A stretch of 64,000 nucleotides of DNA, from the NCBI GenBank assembly GCA_907163375.1, contig CAJQUW010003151.1:62001-126000 (forward strand), written 5' to 3'. This document shows positions 12,780 to 23,166 of the stretch, piece after piece; positions within the stretch are counted from its first letter, which is position 1, and every line of letters starts with the position of its first letter. The notes under the pieces were generated by a model. The model was not told the origin of the DNA. It made no database searches and saw only the letters and a program-made list of their open reading frames with translations. Origin of the DNA: Prostheceraeus crozeri (lineage: Eukaryota > Platyhelminthes > Polycladida > Euryleptidae). A program made the translations under genes and the position numbers.

Positions 12780-13091
12780 CTAGAGTATAAAATTGTTCGG
12801 ACTTCGTAAGGAAATTGCGTAGAATGTTTCTATGCTATTGAAATAGCAGAATTGCTCGTCGAAAAAGGATTCAAGTCGCTTTATAAAATCTACCATTTCC
12901 GTGGTCGGCTCCCTCATGAGCATTTTAATTGAACCACAATTTTTGTGTTTTAAAAAAGTTGATCTTTCGATGTGCATAGTCAATGTTTTATCACAAATAT
13001 CGCAGTTAATTTCTGTCTTAAAGAGAATATATCCAGCGATGTGTGTGTTGCCTTCTTCGTCCGTTGAATCAAAGCCAGAAAGATCTTTCAA
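12780..13091 (-). pseudogene. Possible P-element-like transposase C-terminal fragment
   Basis: A 103-codon frame contains HIAGYILFK, a CDICDKTL pair of cysteines, a FLKHKNCGSI segment and a MREPTTEMVDFIKRLESFF stretch. This order (AGY..K, CxxC, L/FK..G, P..., E..F) recalls the C-terminal region of P-element and THAP9-like transposases, from memory of the family. The rest of a transposase, including the catalytic residues, was not seen nearby, so it would be an isolated relic. It could instead be an exon of a domesticated gene or an unrelated protein. Confidence 0.35.
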
Positions 13092-14446
13092 GTATTATTT
13101 TGCATTTCGCTCTGGTAGATGTACATGTATTTTACCAACATACTGCAGAATGCACGTTGACGGGGTATTTTGACGCTAGTTTGATAACTCGAGAAGGATT
13201 TGATCTGCATCTTCAATGTAGTTGGCTGCTTTTGAAAGGGGACGAAGCAGTTGCGAAACTGTAAATGTTCGAAGAGCAGCCATCACCGGGCATTTGTCAC
13301 GAACTGTTTTAATTTGAAACGCGTTCCTTTGATAAACTATATAGGCTTAAAATCGGCGTGTGCATTTCGATCAATATGTTTTCAATGAATTTTGAGTCTG
13401 ATAGACGCAGAATACTATTCGTCGAGAAAAAGAATAGATATATGCATCTCATCAAACTTACACAAAATATCATTTCGTCCCCACAACAAATTCAAACAGG
13501 CTACTCAATATTTGCAAACCACTCCATTCTCACTCTTGTAAAACACATCGCTTAAAATCTTACCGAAATCAATAAAGGGAAAAAATAAACAAAAGGTTGG
13601 ATATCCACAACCGATTAGTGATTATAAGCTTTTCAACAACAACCCCCTTCTCTAACAAAGATTCATCATTTATCAGGTGTTTCAATATTTACCGTTCAAA
13701 AGAAATTGTCTGAATAGGTAAATAATTGGATTAATGGGATTAATCAAATTATTTAGAGAGAGAGGTTTTTCTTCTCAGATGAATTCAATCATTTGTAGTT
13801 ACAGACAGTCACTGATCGCATAAAAAATAAAAGTTACATACTTTACTCAGCTTTAAGTAAATTTACTCACTGATATTCATATATTTGACACTACATTGAC
13901 ATAATGCACGATAAATGTGACATACAAAGGCCAATAATTTGTAAAAATATTTTTTATTTCGTTCGAAGGAATAATTGAGATCAGTAACGAAATATAACTC
14001 TGTATTTTTTTGAAATTGGATGAAATGTAGCTGCTAAGACATTTTAATTGAATTGGTCGAGTTTGGTGTCATAAAATCGCAATTTTGCAAGCACTGAGAA
14101 TATATTAATCTTATCATGATCAGATTACTGTGTGATTTCCAAACTCAAGTTTAGTTCATTTGCAATTGCATCATCTCAGAGTTTGCAAGTCGCACCATAG
14201 TGCGGGGTGTCATTTTCACTTCTTTAACACGACGTCAGTGAAATATCTCTCCCTTATTATCTCTGCATACAGTTCATACAGTTCAGAACTTTAGTCAACT
14301 GTTGAAATGTGTGTTGAAAATGTGTCAACCTGGAGGTATTTGCGAGTCCAAATTATGAGCCATTGGAATCACCATTGTGCCATTTTCACTGGGAATGCGA
14401 AAATGAATGGTGAAATGCTCCTATCTCAATGGCCGTCCACAGATTG
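13092..14446. other. No gene seen
   Basis: AT-rich sequence with short frames only. No terminal repeats or conserved motifs were recognised. Confidence 0.5.
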
Positions 14447-14654
14447 TTTATCTGAAGTTGACTTAGAATGGAAATTGACTCAAGGTCGCGGCACATCCGT
14501 GTGAACTAAGTTGTGGCATGAACCACCAATGAGAAGCTTAGGCTGGCACGTGCTACTGACTCTACCCCAGTGATTCAGCCGTTGACAGGTGTATCTATAA
14601 GCGGAAATGTGAGCGATTTCTGTACCACCATTTTATGTTGCATGAAGCTTAACT
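14447..14654. repeat. Repeat R1, 5' part (split copy)
   Basis: About 208 bp starting TTTATCTGAAGTTGAC matches 31806-32015 in the same orientation with roughly 80% identity by eye. In the uninterrupted copy the sequence runs on through CTTCCATTCTAG. Here it is cut after CATGAAGCTTAACT by a Tc1 element and a LINE, and its continuation appears at 20802. It has no coding capacity, poly(A) or recognisable tRNA boxes, so its class is unknown. Confidence 0.7.
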
Positions 14655-14655
14655 A

Positions 14656-16306
14656 CAGATTGTTTCATAAAAAATGGATCACCCTTAAACATCGCCTTAA
14701 CTTCAACTTTGTCTAACTCCGCCAAACTTGAACGAATTTCTCTGAAATTTGGAAGATATGTCAGTTGTGCTTACATCATTGTTGGAAATTTCAAGCATGA
14801 ATATTGAGTTCTTTTCCTGTTATAGATAAAAAAAGTAGTAGATAATTTGATCTTCATTTAGCAATGTTACACAAAATCACACCTCACTCTTATAAAATTA
14901 CATTTGTTTCCTTTGTTATGTAATATGTTGTTCTACAAGCCAAAAGCTATCAAGCAAAACAAAAATAAAGAAAATCGGTCAATCAGAGCCAGTATAGCAC
15001 CATTATTCATCAACAATAATGTAACTGCTACATGTGATTAACTGGACTTCATGTTCCATAGCTTCCTGACTTCGTTGCGGTGGTGTTGGCAGCACTCCTG
15101 ATTGCTTTCAGCTACAAATCTATCTCTTACCGGTTGAAAACAATACAAAGCACAAATGAACAATAACGAGATCGCATTCACAAAAGGCAAAGTGTCAGCC
15201 TTGCTAGAATTAGGCTTTTCTTTGCGAGCTACAAGCAGGCGACTAAATGTCCCTTATACAAATGTGCATCGATGGCATAATGATGATTTTCGACTCTGTC
15301 GTAAAGAGGGTTCTGGCTGTCCACGCAAAACATCCAAACGTAGAGACCGCCTAATTTTGAGATTTGTTAAAGTTGATCCAAGTCTCGTTAACTGAGATGG
15401 CTGCACTAGACTCGTCTATTTCTAAGTCCACTATTCGTAGAAGACTTATTGAGTCGAATTTCAAGAGCTGTAAGAGGCCCTCTCAGATCGAATTATCAGA
15501 TCAGCATACAAAAAGACGTCTCAGATGGGCAATGAGTCATTGTCACTGGCGAAATCAATGGGATCGGGTTGTCTGGTCTGATGAGGCATCAGTCCGTCTG
15601 AAGGACAGTGATGTTCGATTGAGATTATGGATAAAATCTGATCAGGAAATGCCGAGACATTTACATCGTCTCCGGGTACAAGGTGGTGCGACTCTACTGA
15701 TTTGGGCTGGCATTTGAACTAATGGCCGCCCTGAACTTCACATACAGCAAGGAACCATGAATTCTGAACGCTATGTGAATGTTTTACGAATGAACATTGG
15801 CCAAATGACAGATCAACTTGGTGATCCATCGACTTGGTTATTTGTGGATGATAATGCTACGTGTCACAGGAGTAGTAGAGTCAACTTATGCAAGTCTCAA
15901 TTAGGGCTTAGGACATTATCTTGGCCAGCTCGTTCTCCTGATCTGAATCCCATAGAAAATGTATGGAGTATTCTAAAACGTAACGTTCGTCGTTCACTGC
16001 TACCTACAGATGGCGTATCACAACTTACGTCACAGTTAAAAAGAGAGTGGAGAAAGTTAGATCAGTCAAAAATCAACGATATCATCGAATCAATGCCTAG
16101 ACGAATTGGTTATGTCATTGACAATAAGGGTAGGGCCAGAAAATATTAGCTTCTTAAGAACCGTTACTGTATCATAGCTTATCAGATTATATAAGGACAT
16201 TTAAATATATTAGGGACATGAAATAACATGAAAAATGCTTTCTGTATCATACTTATGTTATATTTTGTCAAATTTTAGGATGATCCACTTTTTATGAAAC
16301 GGACTG
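14656..16306 (+). mobile_element. Tc1-type DNA transposon, copy 1 (1651 bp)
   Basis: Both ends are flanked by TA (14654-14655 and 16307-16308), the Tc1/mariner target. The terminal inverted repeats begin CAGATTGTTTCATAAAAA on the left and CAGTCCGTTTCATAAAAA on the right (read inward), with GGATCA following soon after. It encodes a broken transposase. A shorter relative of the same family lies in opposite orientation at 49505-50678. Confidence 0.93.
15156..16149 (+). pseudogene. Tc1 transposase, broken
   Basis: The protein would cut and paste the element by binding its inverted repeats. The N-terminus (from 15156) has paired helix-turn-helix character (KVSALLELGFSLRATSRRL, VPYTNVHRW) and a GSGCPRKTSKRR linker. 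The catalytic core shows VWSDEA, FVDDNATCH and SPDLNPIENVW; 34 residues separate the second Asp from the Glu, giving the DD34E signature of Tc1. One frameshift near 15364-15395 and one in-frame TGA at 15716 break it. The three pieces together have near the usual Tc1 length of about 340 residues, so decay is recent to moderate. Confidence 0.92.
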
Positions 16307-16838
16307 TAGATTCTTAACTAGAACACTAGATTCACTGGTCGAGAGCGGTTGTTCGCTGGTATCTGTGGTGAAGAATTGTGTGTTTTTCCTTCTGAATCTT
16401 GGTTCTTATTAATTGTTTGATCTGGAATTTGGCATCATTCGGTTTCTCATCGCACTCTGCGGATTTTGGCAAGTTTTCTCGAGGCTGGGCTTTGGCTCTA
16501 TTGGGATATTCGTCTTTTTCGTTTGACTGGTTCTGATTGGTTCGCCTAGGCTGCGGTTGTGAATATCAGGCCCTACGTCGTTCTACGTCACACTCCGTCC
16601 ATCAGCAGCCCTGTGGTGTTCAACAGTGCACCGTCAGTCTACGTCATTCCTCGCGTCGAGTGTCATCCATCGATTTATTCGCGAAATCTTGGTTTATTTC
16701 CTGCCAACACCAGTCTGGTGTTATCAGTTTATTGTTTTGACCAATTGTTATATCAGATGATCACAAACCTCGACATAAGGAGGGTCTTGTCCGACTAATT
16801 GTTGTGAACAGTACTCAGATTGTGAAATAACTTTGATA

Positions 16839-17632
16839 ATGTCAAATATCGCATCCGAATCCGGAGGAAGCACTGAATGCACGTTCGAGTCTGTTCGCAA
16901 AATGTCAGGCACTCAGCTGAATAAGCTGACAAAGAAGCAGCTATTCAATGCGCTGAAGGACGCTATAGTCACGTGTGATGACTGAAGCGATTATGACGTA
17001 CTAGGTGACGCGGAAGCTATTTCTGTAGATGTGCTGAAATCGCTTCTGGCGAGTGTCGAGGAGCGGATTGTCTCCCGGCTGGATGGCATTATCAATAAGG
17101 TCAATGAAATTGAGAAAGCAATCGATCAGCTGCGAGTAAATCAAGTCCGTGTAGTCAGATTAAAAGTGTCATCATCCAGCAACAGCAATACATCGAGAAG
17201 GTTGAGTCCGAAAAAAGAGAATACAACCTAGTCATAACGGGGATTCCAGAATCTGATGTAGGCATCGATGACAACACTCTCCTTGATGACGACATCAGCA
17301 AAGTAGAGCATCTGCAGTCCCTTGTAACTAGTAATGTGTGCGAAGACGGCATTGTGCGTGCTTCTCGACTTGGGCGCGCCAATTCGGGTAGTAGACCCCT
17401 TCTGGTTCGTTTCCGATATTTAGCTAATCGCAATGATCTACTGTATAATCAAAAGCTACTCAGGGGCAACGTTTTCGGTAGGGTTTATGTCAACAAGGAC
17501 TCCACCTATCTTATGAGAAAAGAGGAGAGACGTCTACGGGAGAAAATGAAGGCTATGCGAGGATCACACGGTAAAGATGATAGAATTTTTATCCGATCTT
17601 CAAAATTGTACGTGAATGGAGAATGTCTCTGA
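16839..17632 (+). pseudogene. LINE ORF1 protein, broken
   Basis: ORF1 proteins bind the LINE RNA as a chaperone. The frame from ATG 16839 reads 48 codons to a TGA at 16983, continues in the same frame past 17031, then shifts frame near 17155. A coiled-coil stretch (VEERIVSRLDGIINKVNEIE) is followed by LVITGIPES, RASRLGR, RPLLVRFRYLANR and ERRLREKMKAMR. These match the RRM-like and C-terminal blocks of ORF1 proteins in the L1, jockey and CR1 groups. The end is TGA at 17630. Its length of about 265 codons is normal. Confidence 0.8.
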
Positions 17633-17854
17633 TGAAATTAATATTGCCAATCAATTGTTCTGACAACTTGAGACTTTTGCAGTCGATGACGGTACGGCAA
17701 AGGACAGTTATAGCTGGTCAAGCTATTTGAAATTTTTGAAGAAGTGCTACATGGCGTCTTTTGATAATGCTTCGATGTCATTAAGAACTTTCTTTTCAAA
17801 CCATTTGTCCGCGATGTACATGTACAAGTTCAAGGAGGATGGTTTGGTTCAGCC

Positions 17855-19207
17855 ATGGGTCTCTCTAGCTTTCAGTCTCTGCGGGATGGAGATGCTCAGG
17901 TTGCACCTACCCGTATTCCTTCTATTTGGTCTACCAACATACGTGGCATATATTCGAACTTTGATTTTCTGAAGCTGAGAGTAGAGTCTGCATTGCCAAC
18001 TGTGATAGCAGTCAATGAGACTTTCATTAATCCTGAGCTAACCGATGACTCTTCCTTTAGCCTCGATATGTATGATTGTTATAGGATTGATCGACCGTCT
18101 CATGGCGGAGGAACGGCAGTCTATGTTCATCAGTCTGTTCCATGTTCCTTGATTACTTCAAGTAAAAACGAACATTTTGAAGTTATTTGGTTACATTTGA
18201 TTCTTGATTCTATTGATATTGTTTTTGGTGCATGTTACAACCGAAGTCAGAATAGCACTGAAATTTTTGATCAGCTTGACACTGATCTCAATGCTTTTCA
18301 TTCACGCTTTCCTCATTCCAAATTTTGTATTACCGGTGATTTGAATATGCATAATCCTGAGTGGATCCCCCACACTTCACATCGGTTTCCTTCCGGTATT
18401 TCTGGTTTTGACCTCGCGCTTCAATTCGGACTGACACAAATTGTATCCGATCCTACTCGCTATCGTGTCAACCAAGAGAACGAAATTCTCACCGCTAATC
18501 TATTAGATGTTGCATTGGTCGATGATTGTGATATTTTTACTTACATCGGAACTGATCCACCGTTTGGTTCCAGTGATCATTGTGTTGTTACCATTGAACT
18601 CAAAACCTTTCTACTTGAAGAGCAGTCTCACGCACGCAAAGTATGGAATTATGAGAGGGCTAACTGGAGTGGGATAACAAATGACTTAAGATCTGTCAAT
18701 TGGATTGAGACTCTTCAGCATAGTGATCTAGAGCAATGCTGGAAATCCTTTACTAATGTCATTCACTTTGCAATGAAGAACATTCCTACTCATGTTCATG
18801 TCAGCAAGCGGAACAAATCGTGGTTCAATGCTTTGTGTTTCCAGCTCTCGAGGGAAAAACGTATTCTGTGGAACAAATGGAAAGAAACCAACGACCCCTC
18901 TGACTTCGATTCATACAAGAAGACTCGCAATAAACTGAATGCTGCTACTCTTCGCGCCAAGTTGGACTACTCTAATAGTCTTGCGTCAGTAATTGACAAC
19001 TCTGATAACCGCAGCTGGTGGAAGCTGGTAAATATTGTTCTGAATCGCAAAAAAGTGTCTCGCACTACATCTTTGAATGTTGATGACGTCCCGACCTTCT
19101 GTTCTCTTAAAATTGCCGATATTTTCAACAAGTACTTCTTAAACCAGTCTGAAATCCCAGATCCTTCCAAAAAGCCCCTTACATGCCACTGCAGACATCT
19201 ACAGTAA
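17855..19207 (+). CDS. LINE ORF2, endonuclease half
   Basis: 450 codons open from ATG 17855, about 220 bases after ORF1. The N-terminal apurinic-type endonuclease shows STNIRGIYSNFDFLKLRV, AVNETFI (catalytic Glu), YRIDRPSHGGGTAVYV, ITGDLNMHNPEW (Asp/Asn pair), LLDVALV and GSSDHCVV (catalytic His). A basic linker with a KTRNKLNAATLRAKLDYS segment follows. This part nicks target DNA. The frame ends at 19207 and the reverse transcriptase lies in a different frame overlapping by 25 bases. ORF2 should be a single protein, so a frameshift near 19180-19205 has split it. Confidence 0.9.
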   Translation: MGLSSFQSLRDGDAQVAPTRIPSIWSTNIRGIYSNFDFLKLRVESALPTVIAVNETFINPELTDDSSFSLDMYDCYRIDRPSHGGGTAVYVHQSVPCSLITSSKNEHFEVIWLHLILDSIDIVFGACYNRSQNSTEIFDQLDTDLNAFHSRFPHSKFCITGDLNMHNPEWIPHTSHRFPSGISGFDLALQFGLTQIVSDPTRYRVNQENEILTANLLDVALVDDCDIFTYIGTDPPFGSSDHCVVTIELKTFLLEEQSHARKVWNYERANWSGITNDLRSVNWIETLQHSDLEQCWKSFTNVIHFAMKNIPTHVHVSKRNKSWFNALCFQLSREKRILWNKWKETNDPSDFDSYKKTRNKLNAATLRAKLDYSNSLASVIDNSDNRSWWKLVNIVLNRKKVSRTTSLNVDDVPTFCSLKIADIFNKYFLNQSEIPDPSKKPLTCHCRHLQ

Positions 19208-20724
19208 TTGAAAATATCTACTTCCCAGAAGCTGATGTATGCCGTCATCTTGAGTCTCTGAAGATAAACACTGCGACGGGTCCTGACGGAATACCTGCCA
19301 TTGTGTTAAAACACTTGTCAAGACATACGTGTATATCCTTTCCCTTGGCGTATCTATTCAGCATGTTTTTTGAGTCTGGTTTCGTCCCTCCACAGTGGCG
19401 TACTGCACAAGTTGTACCTATACACAAGAAGGGGATTAAAAGTCTTCCTGGCAATTATCGACCGATTAGCCTGCTTTGTATTATTTCAAAGGTCATGGAA
19501 AGAATGATACGCTCATCTCTGGTCAAACATCTGGATGACAGCAATTTGCTCTCGAACAAGCAATTCGGTTTCCGACAATCCCATTCTACAATTCATCCCA
19601 TCCTCCAATTGACGAATGATTGCCATCAATCCCTCGAGTTTTCGCTTCCCACTCATGTTGTCTCTCTGGATCTTGTTTCTGCTTTCTTGCGAGTCTGGCA
19701 TGGCGGTCTGGTTTCCAAGTGCCAATCATGTGGTGTTTCCGGAAGGTTGTTGAAATGGATTGAAGCTTATCTACGAAATCGACGGCAGTATGTGGTGGTC
19801 AACGGTGCATCATCGTCTCTTGGGACCTTGTCCTCGGGTGTGCCTCAGGGCAGTATCCTGGGGCCGATTCTGTTCCTGATGTTCATTAATGATTTGCCCA
19901 AAGTAGTGGAAGATTGTCAAGTTGTTCTCTTTGCTGATGACGTAACTGTATACTCCACTGACTTAACCAAGCTCCAAAACTGCCTTGTGTCAGTTGCTTC
20001 GTGGGCCTCAAAGTGGCAAATGGAATTCTCGGCGAGCAAAACGCAATACTTGGTCACTCGTCGCCCAAACAAGCCCATCTCTGAGCACATCATTACTTTC
20101 CAAGGTTGTGCAATAAATTCACGGAGGGTGATTGTGACACTCGGATTTCATCTGGCTTCTGACTTATCCTGGTCAGCTCATGTGACTGCCAAGCTGAAAG
20201 TTGCGCATATGAAGCTGGGTATATTGAGACGATGCGGCTACAAGCTCTCCCCAACAGCCAAACTGCATGTTTACAAGACTGTCATACGCTCTGCACTTGA
20301 ATACGGTTCGCCCATAATGACCTCTATGAATGCTTCGAGCTCCAAGAAAATTGAACGCATACAGCGCAGATTTATCGCTTGCATCTCACCGCATCTGGAT
20401 GTGGAGTTACCTAGTCTTGCTTCACGCCGCATGTCTTCTACGATTAGGCTATTCCACAGTATAGTTCATGGCTTAGCTCCCCATTTGATATTGCAGTCCA
20501 TCGACCTCGAACAAGTTTCATATCCTCGTCCTTCAAGACTCGCCTCATCATCTCACCCGCTTATGTTCTCTTCACCAGTTAGCCCTCATTCGTCGATTCA
20601 ATACGCGAAATCATTTTTGCCCACAGCCATTTCATTGTGGAATCATCTACCTTATCACTTGTATTTGACTTCAAACCCTCGCACTTTTCGTCACAGACTA
20701 TTGGAACACCTTCGCTCTCAATAA
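19183..20724 (+). CDS. LINE ORF2, reverse transcriptase half
   Basis: 513 codons hold the reverse transcriptase: NTATGPDGIPAIVLKHLS, YRPISLLCIISKVMERM, QFGFRQSHST, motif A SLDLVSAFLRVWHG, SSGVPQGSILGPILF and the catalytic FADDVTVYSTD. A thumb and C-terminal region follow (FHLASDLSWSAHV, KTVIRSALEYGSPI, RIQRRFI), ending RHRLLEHLRSQ. The first Asp of motif A is kept, but the usual second Asp (AFD) is Leu. The frame is open to its natural stop at 20722-20724, so only the junction with the endonuclease half is broken. Confidence 0.9.
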   Translation: MPLQTSTVIENIYFPEADVCRHLESLKINTATGPDGIPAIVLKHLSRHTCISFPLAYLFSMFFESGFVPPQWRTAQVVPIHKKGIKSLPGNYRPISLLCIISKVMERMIRSSLVKHLDDSNLLSNKQFGFRQSHSTIHPILQLTNDCHQSLEFSLPTHVVSLDLVSAFLRVWHGGLVSKCQSCGVSGRLLKWIEAYLRNRRQYVVVNGASSSLGTLSSGVPQGSILGPILFLMFINDLPKVVEDCQVVLFADDVTVYSTDLTKLQNCLVSVASWASKWQMEFSASKTQYLVTRRPNKPISEHIITFQGCAINSRRVIVTLGFHLASDLSWSAHVTAKLKVAHMKLGILRRCGYKLSPTAKLHVYKTVIRSALEYGSPIMTSMNASSSKKIERIQRRFIACISPHLDVELPSLASRRMSSTIRLFHSIVHGLAPHLILQSIDLEQVSYPRPSRLASSSHPLMFSSPVSPHSSIQYAKSFLPTAISLWNHLPYHLYLTSNPRTFRHRLLEHLRSQ

Positions 20725-20801
20725 CTTTTTACTTTTTGTATGTAACATTTTTTTTGTATATCAGCAGTTCTGCTGCCTTACCCGAATAAATAAAAATAAA
20801 A

Positions 20802-20860
20802 ACTTCCATTCTAGAGGTCTTATTGTCATCAATTTCTATGAGCACTACATAGCAAATTAG
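20802..20860. repeat. Repeat R1, 3' part (split copy)
   Basis: The sequence resumes with CTTCCATTCTAG and continues through TATTGTCATCAATTTCTATG, as in the unsplit copy at 32013-32095, but with an internal deletion of about 40 bp before ACTACATAGC. Together with 14447-14654 it proves that the Tc1 and LINE between them inserted into an older repeat. Confidence 0.7.
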
Positions 20861-21349
20861 ACGGCCTTATGCAGTTAAGGTCTTCTAATTTGGAAGATTA
20901 TGAGCGACTTTCATAGAAAAATGACAGCTGAAATATTGGCTGATAAACCTACTATTCTTACTCAGCAACAATGCTATTCTCTGAACCCTAAAATATTTCC
21001 TTCTTTAGAACGCTGTTTTCTTGGATCTAAAGAAATCAGGTAACAGAATGTACTAGACAATTATCCAAAAACTTCACGCATTTTCTCCACGTATATTCAC
21101 GTGGATAATCAATATTATTGTGCAACCGCTGTGCCTAGTCTACTGTACAATTTGTGATTACATGGATGAAATAGTGCATCATGCGAATATCAATGAGCAA
21201 AATAATTGAAAATGTTCTGTGATAATGCGGCAAAATTAAAAATGTGACAGAAGGCAATTTATTGGATTCAAATTAAAAATAGTTTTTTTAAATCGAAGAA
21301 ATTAGCCTCGCTGCTGTTTTACTCAAAATTCTATTTTTTCTCTGCATTC
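20861..21349. other. No gene seen
   Basis: AT-rich DNA between R1 and a PLE fragment. No motif was recognised. Confidence 0.5.
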
Positions 21350-21384
21350 TTAAGCTTTCGCCACTACCGGCCTTGTCAAAAGTG
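21350..21384 (-). other. Hammerhead-like hairpin at PLE 3' end
   Basis: On the minus strand the order is TTGACAA, then GGCC-GGTAG-TGGC as a short hairpin, then GAAAGC. The arrangement (UGA-type box, stem II-like hairpin, GAAA) recalls the hammerhead ribozyme core known from PLEs, but the 5' box departs from CUGANGA. I treat it as a motif relic, not a proven ribozyme. Confidence 0.35.
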
Positions 21385-21625
21385 TAAGTGGTTGGACATA
21401 TTAACATAGCAAAATACAAAAATGTTTAAAAGTCAAAGAGATGGATAGAAAAGTCTAGGAAGGTACATAGTATCAAATAATTGAATTGTTCAGTGCACGG
21501 CTCCCTTCGTGGGAATTAATGGTCGGCTTTCTTTGTTGAATTATAATGCTTTCAAGAAATCGGAGATTGATGGGATCTTTGTGATGTCCGATCACTTTTA
21601 CGTTTGTTCTCCAGTTATTATTTTG

Positions 21626-22060
21626 TTACAATTGACAATGTACTAAATGTCTATGTACTGACAAACTTTGTTGTGTTAAATGTTCCTTGTATCGGATGTG
21701 AAGTTTTCGTATCGTACTGCCAATGTAGATTTGATTGCACTTGAGGCATTTAATTTCATACACCACATTTTGTCGGTTGCAAACACGTTGGTCATTGATA
21801 GGGCAGTTCTTTAGAGTACAAACGTTGACATTGTTTTTGTTTTGATTTTGAAAGAAATTTCTCATTGTAAATGATTGATGGGCTATTCTGATGCTGAAGT
21901 TTTCTTTCTTGAATATGTTAATTATTTTGTTGTTCAATGTGTCGGATATGTAAGGCAATTGGAGGTAATGTGTTGTATTTTTGACTGCTTTCCTTTTCTG
22001 TTTTCGTTTGTGTTTCATCTGCTTTGTTGCGGTAAATTGTGAATACCCGCTTTTCTTCAA
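21626..22060 (-). pseudogene. PLE GIY-YIG endonuclease fragment
   Basis: 144 codons. Residues 1-55 correspond to the basic linker after the reverse transcriptase (LPYISDTLNNKIINIFKK). Residues 80-95 carry paired cysteines (CTLKNCPINDQRVCNRQN). The GIY-YIG nuclease follows with VVYEIKCLKCNQIYIGST and the helix RKLHIRYKEH with its catalytic Arg. In PLEs this nuclease cuts the target DNA that primes reverse transcription. The fragment has lost the polymerase and is non-functional as an element. Confidence 0.85.
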
Positions 22061-22105
22061 AATGTTTTTGAAATCTGAGTGATGTTTTTTCTTTGTTGAT
22101 TTTGA

Positions 22106-22242
22106 TGAACATCAGAATAGCCCATCAATCATTTACAATGAGAAAGTTCCTTCAAAATCAAAACAAAAACAATGTCAACGTTTGTATTCTGAAGAACTGC
22201 CCTATCAATGACCAACGTGTTTGCAACCGACAAAATGTGGCT
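22106..22242 (+). repeat. Inverted duplicate of the PLE nuclease region
   Basis: The plus strand here encodes IRIAHQSFTMRKFLQNQNKN, then NCPINDQRVCNRQNV, nearly the same peptide as the minus-strand frame at 21770-21900. The two arms are separated by about 200 bp, giving a head-to-head palindrome. Inverted partial duplication at the ends is a known habit of Penelope-like elements. Confidence 0.85.
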
Positions 22243-22664
22243 TTCTGCGGAAGTGATTATTTATTGTGTAAGTGTTTATGTTTTGATCGTGTTCAGATAA
22301 CGTTTATGTCGCGTCGTGTTGTCAATACAAACTGCACACCCCAAGTTCGGACTAAGAGATATTTGTTTTTTTCGATGCTTCGACCCTAGCTCTCTCAAAA
22401 GTCAATGTTCACGGAGTTCTCTCTCTCTCTCTTTCTATTGAGAAGCAGCTTAAACTAATATTAAGCCATTCTCCTTGTGTGACCCTGAGGTCACATCCAC
22501 TTGTTGAACTATTTTTGAGTTTGCTCGTATGTACACAAAGTAGATCGAAAAGTTTCCACCATAGAAATCTGCGGTTTTTACTCTTAATTCACTGACAGAC
22601 GCAGCATATGGCACCGCAGACCGCATGATGATCGCTCATGCTGTGTTTATTTTTATCTCTCTAC

Positions 22665-23166
22665 CACAGAATTAGACTGGTCGTCTGTTTGACTTGAAAG
22701 GGAGCATTGGAGCATGTAGCGACATTGAAATGGCCAATCTGCTGACATAATACCATAGCAATCCAACAATGACCAGCTGGTTCAACATTAAACACGCCAA
22801 ACTGTGCGAAGTTTCAGTGTCTGCTATCAACCGGATCACACAACAACTAGACACAGACGATGTCAAGTTCTACAAAGAAGGTTTTTTCGTGCGCCTGCTG
22901 TATTTTGTAATAATGATCGGAAGGACCAAAATTATCGAGAAAACTTTTGCGCAGTAATCTGAATTCTTCGAATCTGAAGGAATCGTGACGATCGGAGCAT
23001 TTTAAAAGAATTCACATCAATCCGCAAGCGATGCACGACTATTTTTCCTATCTGTGAGGCATTAAAAATTTCTATTTGCCCACTTAGTAAGTTCCTGCAT
23101 GTGCCATCGCTTTGAATCAGTTTGCATTTCTAGAAAAGTGACACGCTTGAACAATCTAATTCTGTG
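22665..23166. repeat. MITE family B (CACAGAATTAGA ends), copy 1
   Basis: The 502-bp unit starts CACAGAATTAGACTGG and ends CAATCTAATTCTGTG, giving short inverted termini. The same family recurs at 23167-24375, 27463-27520, 27703-27955, 32525-32640 and 32941-33450. A 62-codon open frame at 22769-22957 is repeated without change in the inverted copy at 33150-33338. It has no homology I recognise and is probably a by-product of near-identical DNA rather than a gene. Confidence 0.75.

Larger units (their letters stand above)
16309..20801 (+). mobile_element. Near full-length LINE (jockey/CR1 group)
   Basis: A non-LTR retrotransposon with a T-rich 5' region (about 16320-16838), ORF1, ORF2 and a short 3' end that finishes in an AATAAATAAAAATAAAA tail near 20800. 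R1 sequence resumes directly after the tail, which fixes the 3' insertion point. Its 5' limit is blurred by the adjoining Tc1. It carries only a few disabling changes and is among the better-preserved elements here. Confidence 0.9.
21350..22060 (-). mobile_element. Penelope-like element, 3' fragment
   Basis: Only the end of a PLE remains on the minus strand: the GIY-YIG nuclease domain and a 3' region ending in a conserved hairpin (21350-21384). The reverse transcriptase is absent. The protein resembles that of the PLE at 55795-58525: both have an LPYISD or FPYISD block and a CPxNxxxxCNxxN motif ahead of the nuclease. An inverted duplicate of part of it follows at 22106-22242. Confidence 0.8.

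Noticed and set aside
22405-22435. CT-rich tract as a possible promoter or splice tract
   Set aside because: Simple pyrimidine repeat with no gene next to it.
22769-22957. 62-codon frame conserved without change in two loci
   Set aside because: Conservation is explained by near-identical DNA of a non-coding MITE. There is no domain and the frame spans MITE interior only.
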